Under the pieces are notes generated by a model. That model saw only the letters and a program-made list of their open reading frames with translations, did no database searches and had not been told where the DNA came from. Below, in pieces: positions 59,015 through 64,000 of a stretch of 64,000 nucleotides of DNA. The stretch lies in assembly GCF_020687695.1 (NCBI RefSeq), contig NZ_JAJEWL010000006.1, forward strand, positions 186,001 through 250,000, given 5' to 3'. The translations under genes and the position numbers were made by a program. Numbering within the stretch: position 1 is the first letter of the stretch; every line of letters starts with the position of its first letter. Source of the stretch: Pusillimonas sp. MFBS29 (GTDB lineage: Bacteria; Pseudomonadota; Gammaproteobacteria; Burkholderiales; Burkholderiaceae_B).

Positions 59015-60145
59015 ATGAGCCAAGCAGTAGGTTTAGTCGGTTGGCGTGGCATGGTGGGTTCCGTCCTCATGCAGCGCATGCGCGACGAAAACGATTTTTC
59101 CCTCTTTCAGCCAGTCTTCTTTTCCACCAGCAATGCCGGTGGTGCCGCTCCGGCCTGGGCCGACGGCGCAGGCCCCTTGCAAGACGCCTACGACATCGAT
59201 GCACTGAAAAAGCTGCCCATCGTCCTGACGGCTCAGGGCGGCGACTACACCTCTGCGGTGTATCCCAAGTTGCGTGCGGCAGGCTGGCAGGGTATCTGGA
59301 TAGACGCAGCCAGCACATTGCGCATGGAAGACGATGCCATCATTGTGCTCGATCCGGTCAATCGTCCGGTCATCGACGATGCCCTGAAGCGTGGCATCAA
59401 GAATTATGTGGGTGGCAACTGCACGGTCAGCTGCATGCTCATGGGCCTGGCCGGTCTGTTCAATCAAGACCAGGTCAAGTGGATGACCAGCATGACCTAT
59501 CAGGCAGCCTCGGGCGGCGGTGCGCAGCACATGCGCGAGCTGCTGACCCAGTTCGGCCTGCTCAATGCACAGGTCCGTCCTTTGCTCGACGACCCGGCAT
59601 CAGCAATTCTGGAAATCGACCGTGGCGTACTCCAGGCGCAGCAAGACCCCAATCTGCCTCAACAGCACTTTGGCGTCCCGCTGGGCGGTAACCTGATCCC
59701 CTGGATAGACAAGGATCTGGGCAATGGCGTTTCGCGCGAAGAATGGAAAGCCGGAGCGGAAACCAACAAGATACTTGGTCGTGGCGAAGCCTTTGGCAAG
59801 CCCGCAACCCCAATCGACGGCCTTTGCGTGCGGATCGGCGCCATGCGCTGCCACAGCCAGGCGCTGACCATAGAGCTGAACCAGGATATTCCCGTTGATG
59901 AAATCTGCGACATCATCAGCGAAGGTTCCAAATGGGCCAAGGTCATCCCCAACGAGCGTGATGCCAGCATGCACCAGCTTACGCCTGTTGCCGTTACAGG
60001 TACCCTGGATATTCCGGTGGGTCGCATCCGCAAGATGTCTACTGGTACCAACCAGATCAGCGCATTTACGGTGGGCGATCAGCTACTTTGGGGTGCAGCC
60101 GAGCCGTTGCGCCGTATGCTAAGAATAACTCTGGGTGAACTCTAA
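59015..60145 (+). CDS. asd: Aspartate-semialdehyde dehydrogenase
   Basis: A 376-residue proteobacterial-type Asd making aspartate semialdehyde for lysine, methionine, threonine and diaminopimelate. The NADP loop GWRGMVGSVLMQRM is at the N-terminus, and the active-site cysteine is C136 in GGNCTVSCMLMG (E. coli C135). The segment MRCHSQALTIEL is also typical. It follows leuB by 43 bases and ends 2 bases before fimV. Confidence 0.97.
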   Translation: MSQAVGLVGWRGMVGSVLMQRMRDENDFSLFQPVFFSTSNAGGAAPAWADGAGPLQDAYDIDALKKLPIVLTAQGGDYTSAVYPKLRAAGWQGIWIDAASTLRMEDDAIIVLDPVNRPVIDDALKRGIKNYVGGNCTVSCMLMGLAGLFNQDQVKWMTSMTYQAASGGGAQHMRELLTQFGLLNAQVRPLLDDPASAILEIDRGVLQAQQDPNLPQQHFGVPLGGNLIPWIDKDLGNGVSREEWKAGAETNKILGRGEAFGKPATPIDGLCVRIGAMRCHSQALTIELNQDIPVDEICDIISEGSKWAKVIPNERDASMHQLTPVAVTGTLDIPVGRIRKMSTGTNQISAFTVGDQLLWGAAEPLRRMLRITLGEL

Positions 60146-60147
60146 AA

Positions 60148-62262
60148 ATGCGTATGTCCCGTGCCGGGTCTTCTTCGGCTGCAGTCGTTGTGCAACCCAA
60201 ACCTTTGGCCGGGGCGCTGGCCGCAGCATTGTTGGTCTGCTCCAGCTCATACGCAGCAAGTTTCGGGCACTCGAGGTTGGCATCGGCCCCAGGCCAGCCA
60301 TTGCGGGTCAATGTGCCGGTCAGTCAGTTAAGCGCTGACGACCTGCGCAGTTTTGCGGCATCACCGGCACCGGCAGTTGCCTGGCAACAGGCGGGGCTCA
60401 CCCCGCCGGTTGATCTGGCCACCATGCAGGTGAAACTGGTCGATGGCTTCACGCCGGGCACCAGGCTGATGCAGATCAGCTCCAGCCAGACCTTCAACCA
60501 GCCAGTGGCCGATATCCTGCTCGACGTCCGTACCGCAACAGGTCAGCAACGTTTTCAGGTCAGTTTGCTGACGAATGCCCAACCAGACATCGTCAGCCCG
60601 GCCGCTACGGCCACTGCGGCGGCTACTCAAACGCTGCCCGCTGCGATCAAGGTTCGGCGTGGTGACACGATGTTCGCCATTGCGCAACGGCACGCCGTGC
60701 CGGGAGTCACCGTCTATCAGATGATGATTGCCCTGCAGCGAGCCAACCCTCAGGCCTTCATTCACAATAATCTGAATCTTGTCAGGGCGGGTGCAAGCCT
60801 GACCATGCCTGATCGGCAGGCACTCACGGCCATCTCTGACCGCGAGGCTCGTCGTCTGTTCATGGAGCAGGCCCGGGCCTTTGCCCAGTATCGTCAGCGG
60901 GCGGCCGGTCAAACCGGTAGCGCTGTTGCCGGCAATGCCAGTAGTGGCGTCGTCAGTGCAGCCGCGCCCGCAGACGCGGCGCCCTTGCCCGGCGCCGGCG
61001 ATCAACTGCGGCTGTCCGGCGGGGAGGGTGCAGGCGCTTCTGGCGGGGCGGGTGGCGCTAACGGTACAGGTGGCGCGGGCGGTCCCGATGATGCCGTTGC
61101 CACGCGAAAAGGTATCGAAGACTCACAGCAGCGCGTTACACAGCTGGAAGACAATGTCAGAAACTTGAACGAGGCCTTGCGCTCACAAGGTGCTGCCGCC
61201 TCTGATCTGGTTATTAGCGGTGCCAAGGATATAAGCGATACGCTTGCGCAAGTCGCTGACGCGAATGGCGACACAGCAGCCGGCACGAACGGTGCCTCCA
61301 ATGGTGCCGCGGCAGCCCAGAATGGCGGTACGGCAGCACAAAACGGTACGGCAGCACAAAACGGTACGGCAGCACAAAACGGTACGGCAGCACAAAACGG
61401 CACGGCAGCACAAAACGGCACGGCAGCACAAAACGGTACGGCTGGCAGCGCTTCCACAAGCAATGGTTCAAGCGATCAGAACGCTTCGAATAACGCTGTG
61501 TCGACCAATGGTTCTTCGGGCGCTGGTTCTTCAGCCAACGGTTCTTCAGCCAATAATTCGGCGGCTGGCAGTTCTTCGGCCAACGGCTCGACAACGAATG
61601 GCAATGTGGCGGGCGAAGGCCACGCGGCCGCGGCCGGCACGGCCGGCGGTGCGGGTGGGGCTGGCGCCGCTGCAGACAGTGCTGCTTCAAATGTCGCTGC
61701 TGCAGGTGGCACCTCCGGTACAGCCGGCCTGGCAGCAGGTGGTGACCGTGACGCTAACGCCGGACAGAGCAGTGCAGCCTCCGGCGCAAGTGCAGCGTCT
61801 GGTACAAGTGCAGCATCGGGTACAAGTGCAGCATCGGGTACAAGTGCAGCATCGGGTACAAGTGCAGCATCGGGTACAAGCGCAGCATCGGGTACAAGTG
61901 CAGCATCGGGTACAAGTGCAGCATCGGGTACAAGTGCAGCATCGGGTACAAGCGCAGCATCGGGTACAAGCGCGGCTCCTGCTGCGGATGCGGCGGCCCA
62001 CACAGCAGAATCCATTTCATCAAAGGCGGAACAATCAGTGTCGTGGTTTCAGGAACATATGCTGGCGGTGATCACCGGTTTGCTGGCATTCATCGTATTG
62101 ATCATTGCCTGGCTGCTGCGGCGTGCCAATGCTGCACGCGGAGCGGGGCGCGATGGCACGGCGGGCCCTATTACCGAAGCCATGGTCCAGGAAAAGCTGG
62201 ATCAGATCAACCTTGATCTCGAGCAAGACGAACCGCCGCGTTCACGCCCCGACACGCGTTAG
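60148..62262 (+). CDS. fimV: FimV-like LysM protein with long low-complexity repeat region
   Basis: A 704-residue inner-membrane protein. It has an N-terminal signal segment, then the FimV domain ([20 protein letters not shown]), a LysM peptidoglycan-binding domain (about 167-215: [18 protein letters not shown]), a coiled coil near 318-345, and a Gly/Ala/Ser/Asn-rich region of about 275 residues. One transmembrane helix ([20 protein letters not shown], about 636-656) precedes a short acidic cytoplasmic end. It lacks the long TPR-type tail of Pseudomonas FimV. Family members organise the cell pole and type IV pili. Two 18-bp tandem repeats lie in the linker. Confidence 0.85.
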   Translation: MRMSRAGSSSAAVVVQPKPLAGALAAALLVCSSSYAASFGHSRLASAPGQPLRVNVPVSQLSADDLRSFAASPAPAVAWQQAGLTPPVDLATMQVKLVDGFTPGTRLMQISSSQTFNQPVADILLDVRTATGQQRFQVSLLTNAQPDIVSPAATATAAATQTLPAAIKVRRGDTMFAIAQRHAVPGVTVYQMMIALQRANPQAFIHNNLNLVRAGASLTMPDRQALTAISDREARRLFMEQARAFAQYRQRAAGQTGSAVAGNASSGVVSAAAPADAAPLPGAGDQLRLSGGEGAGASGGAGGANGTGGAGGPDDAVATRKGIEDSQQRVTQLEDNVRNLNEALRSQGAAASDLVISGAKDISDTLAQVADANGDTAAGTNGASNGAAAAQNGGTAAQNGTAAQNGTAAQNGTAAQNGTAAQNGTAAQNGTAGSASTSNGSSDQNASNNAVSTNGSSGAGSSANGSSANNSAAGSSSANGSTTNGNVAGEGHAAAAGTAGGAGGAGAAADSAASNVAAAGGTSGTAGLAAGGDRDANAGQSSAASGASAASGTSAASGTSAASGTSAASGTSAASGTSAASGTSAASGTSAASGTSAASGTSAASGTSAAPAADAAAHTAESISSKAEQSVSWFQEHMLAVITGLLAFIVLIIAWLLRRANAARGAGRDGTAGPITEAMVQEKLDQINLDLEQDEPPRSRPDTR
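61342..61446. repeat. 18-bp tandem repeat 1 in fimV
   Basis: Five full copies of AACGGTACGGCAGCACAA (encoding NGTAAQ) from 61342 to 61431, with a partial copy after and a 21-base variant copy before (61321-61341). Copies differ only by T/C at one position. Confidence 0.9.
61783..61980. repeat. 18-bp tandem repeat 2 in fimV
   Basis: Nine full copies of GGTACAAGTGCAGCATCG (encoding GTSAAS) from 61801 to 61962, flanked by a degenerate copy at 61783 and a last variant copy at 61963-61980. Copies are identical except for an occasional T/C, implying recent expansion. Confidence 0.9.
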
Positions 62263-62267
62263 TCACC

Positions 62268-63086
62268 ATGCCTAGGATGGCGCTGGGCCTGGCCTATGAC
62301 GGGTCGCTGTGGCAAGGCTGGCAAACCCAGCCTGGCGGGCTCACCGTTCAGGATCAGCTCGAAACTGCGCTGGCGACATTCCTGAATCAGCCTGTGGCCA
62401 CCATCTGCGCGGGCCGTACTGATACCGGGGTGCACGCCCTGGAGCAGGTTGTTCATCTTGATGCAGCTGTCGACCGACGACTGGAATCATGGGTTCGTGG
62501 CGTGAATGCGCTGCTACCGTCGAGCATCGCCGTTCAGTGGGCCAAGCCGGTTGGCGATGATTTCCATGCGCGGTTCTCTGCGCAGTCGCGCAGCTATATT
62601 TATGTGGTTCGCAATGCACGGGTGCGTTCACCGCTTATGCATGCACGGGTAGGCTGGGTGTATCACCCGCTGGAACTTGCCAGGATGCGTGATGCGGCCC
62701 GGCGCCTTGTGGGGGAGCACGACTTCAGCTGCTTCCGTTCGTCGCAGTGCCAGGCGGCCAGTCCGGTACGGACCATGCAGGAAATAGCCATTGTGCAGCA
62801 CGGCGATTTTTTCCTGTTCCGGTTCCGCGCCAACGCCTTTCTGCATCACATGATACGCAACATCATGGGCGCCATCCTGTATATAGGGCAGGGCAGACAG
62901 GACCCGCTATGGATGGACGAATTGCTGGCGCAGCGCGACCGTCGCAGGGCGGCACCAACCTTCAGCCCTGATGGTCTGTATCTGGCCGGTGTGCAATATC
63001 CGGAGCGCTTTGAGCTGCCATCTGCAGATCTGCAGCAAGCCCTTTTGACCCATACCGGGCTGACCTGGCCGGAGGCTGCTGACTGA
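62268..63086 (+). CDS. truA: tRNA pseudouridine(38-40) synthase TruA
   Basis: A 272-residue pseudouridine synthase acting on the anticodon stem. The catalytic aspartate is D52 in [42 protein letters not shown] and [17 protein letters not shown] are conserved TruA blocks. It starts 5 bases after fimV and is expected in the same transcript. Confidence 0.96.
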   Translation: MPRMALGLAYDGSLWQGWQTQPGGLTVQDQLETALATFLNQPVATICAGRTDTGVHALEQVVHLDAAVDRRLESWVRGVNALLPSSIAVQWAKPVGDDFHARFSAQSRSYIYVVRNARVRSPLMHARVGWVYHPLELARMRDAARRLVGEHDFSCFRSSQCQAASPVRTMQEIAIVQHGDFFLFRFRANAFLHHMIRNIMGAILYIGQGRQDPLWMDELLAQRDRRRAAPTFSPDGLYLAGVQYPERFELPSADLQQALLTHTGLTWPEAAD

Positions 63087-63244
63087 GGGCATGTACCAAG
63101 AGTCAGCAACAAGCAGATAAGCTAGAATACATCCCGTTTCGGGCTGACATGTATCGTTTATACTTGAACGCTTTTGCATCCGGAACGGATATCTGCCGCG
63201 AACCGATCGCGCCGCAATTTAGTTAGCAATGCTAAACGGAATAC

Positions 63245-63874
63245 ATGAAATTCTTTCTGTCCCTAGCCAACGTCATCGACAATATTAATATCAGGGTTGG
63301 CAAACTCGTTATATGGCTGACTCTGATCGTTGTCGTCGTCAGCGCCACCAACGCAGTGGTACGCAAGATATTCAGCGTCAGCTCGAACGCCTGGCTTGAA
63401 CTGCAATGGTATTTGTTCGGTGCGATTTTTCTTCTGACTGCCGGCTATACCTTTTTGCGCAACGAACATGTACGGGTCGATGCGCTTGCACAAAAATTCT
63501 CGCGACGAACACAGATCTATATAGAGATCATAGGCATCGTACTTTTTCTGTTTCCGGCGTGCATGCTCATCTTCTGGCTCTCGTTGCCGTTTTTCTACGA
63601 TTCGTTCGTTCTGAATGAACTGTCGTCCAATACGGGCGGCCTGATACGCTGGCCAGCGAAATTGCTTATTCCGGTTGGCTTTGCCTTGCTGATACTGGCT
63701 GGTTTCTCGCAACTCATCAAATGCATAGGCTTTCTTCGTGGCGCCTGCCCCGACCCATTGGCCAGGCCCGAGGGCAAGACAGCCGAAGAAGAGCTGGCTG
63801 AGGAAATCGCCCGGCAAGCCGAACTCGAATCACAGCGTTCCACCAGCAACACAGCAACAGGCAAGGGTCAGTAA
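63245..63874 (+). CDS. TRAP transporter small permease (DctQ type)
   Basis: A 209-residue membrane protein with four helices (LVIWLTLIVVVVSATNAVV, WYLFGAIFLLTAGYTFL, IGIVLFLFPACMLIFWL, LLIPVGFALLILAGFSQLI) and a charged C-terminal tail, matching the DctQ family. LELQWYLFGAIFLL and NEHVRVD are family motifs. It pairs with the large permease that follows after 2 bases. The receptor (DctP) gene is not visible and may lie beyond the window. Confidence 0.88.
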   Translation: MKFFLSLANVIDNINIRVGKLVIWLTLIVVVVSATNAVVRKIFSVSSNAWLELQWYLFGAIFLLTAGYTFLRNEHVRVDALAQKFSRRTQIYIEIIGIVLFLFPACMLIFWLSLPFFYDSFVLNELSSNTGGLIRWPAKLLIPVGFALLILAGFSQLIKCIGFLRGACPDPLARPEGKTAEEELAEEIARQAELESQRSTSNTATGKGQ

Positions 63875-63876
63875 TC

Positions 63877-64000
63877 ATGGAGTTTCTAATCGACAACCTT
63901 GCCCCGATCATGTTTTTCAACCTGATCGTATTTCTTTTGCTGGGCTTTCCCGTTGCGTTTACCCTGGCGGCCACCGGTATTTTGTACGGCCTGGTGGCCA
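63877..64000 (+). CDS. TRAP transporter large permease (DctM type), 5' end only
   Basis: The first 41 codons from ATG 63877 are visible (MEFLIDNLAPIMFFNLIVFL, then LGFPVAFTLAATGILYG), the standard DctM beginning. The gene continues outside the window. Confidence 0.85.
   Translation, partial: MEFLIDNLAPIMFFNLIVFLLLGFPVAFTLAATGILYGLVA

Noticed and set aside
61321-61980. Evenly spaced short repeats resembling an array
   Set aside because: They are head-to-tail 18-bp units without unique spacers, in frame inside fimV, so not a CRISPR array.

Overview
The window looks like chromosome from a betaproteobacterium of the order Burkholderiales, most likely an Alcaligenaceae relative (Pusillimonas/Bordetella/Achromobacter type). 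This rests on Bug-type solute receptors, the leuC-leuD-leuB-asd-fimV-truA gene order, high GC and the general gene content; no 16S rRNA or other decisive marker is present. The nitrate respiration operon implies the cell can respire nitrate.

Layout. 1-1684: 5' part of comEC on the minus strand, cut by the window edge. 1894-14934: nitrate respiration block on the plus strand, narK1-narK2-narG-narH-narJ-narI-ppiC-narX-narL. 15079-20143: branched-chain 2-oxoacid dehydrogenase operon (bkdA1-bkdA2-bkdB-lpdV) with Lrp-like sites just upstream. 20201-31345: mostly housekeeping (alpha/beta hydrolase, PHP phosphoesterase, greB, purL, guaB, guaA), with a YbfB-type MFS gene lying on the opposite strand between guaB and guaA.

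31380-35760: a patchwork of accessory DNA: a complete AbiEi/AbiEii-like type IV toxin-antitoxin pair with inverted repeats and a promoter upstream, remnants of a VapBC pair, and a remnant arsenic locus (arsH, arsC, a 27-codon fragment and a cysteine-rich 37-codon ORF) with no efflux pump. An unidentified ORF with an in-frame UGA and an M14 metallopeptidase follow, then a CadR/PbrR-like MerR regulator.

38482-48847: a minus-strand catabolic cluster under a LysR-type gene: two Bug solute receptors, an aldehyde dehydrogenase, a thiamine-diphosphate enzyme of the acetolactate synthase superfamily, a cupin, an SDR dehydrogenase, a ketosteroid-dehydrogenase-like flavoprotein and a binding-protein-like protein without a signal peptide. 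No pathway I know matches this set exactly. It is the best candidate here for an undescribed system, possibly uptake and C-C cleavage of a cyclic or diketone-type carboxylate.

48952-63086: housekeeping again (dusA, CBS protein, yihY, DUF2069, selO, aroC, M48 lipoprotein, leuCDB, asd, a fimV-like gene with two 18-bp minisatellites, truA). The window ends inside a TRAP transporter operon (small permease complete, large permease cut). No rRNA, tRNA, CRISPR array, insertion sequence or replication origin was recognised.
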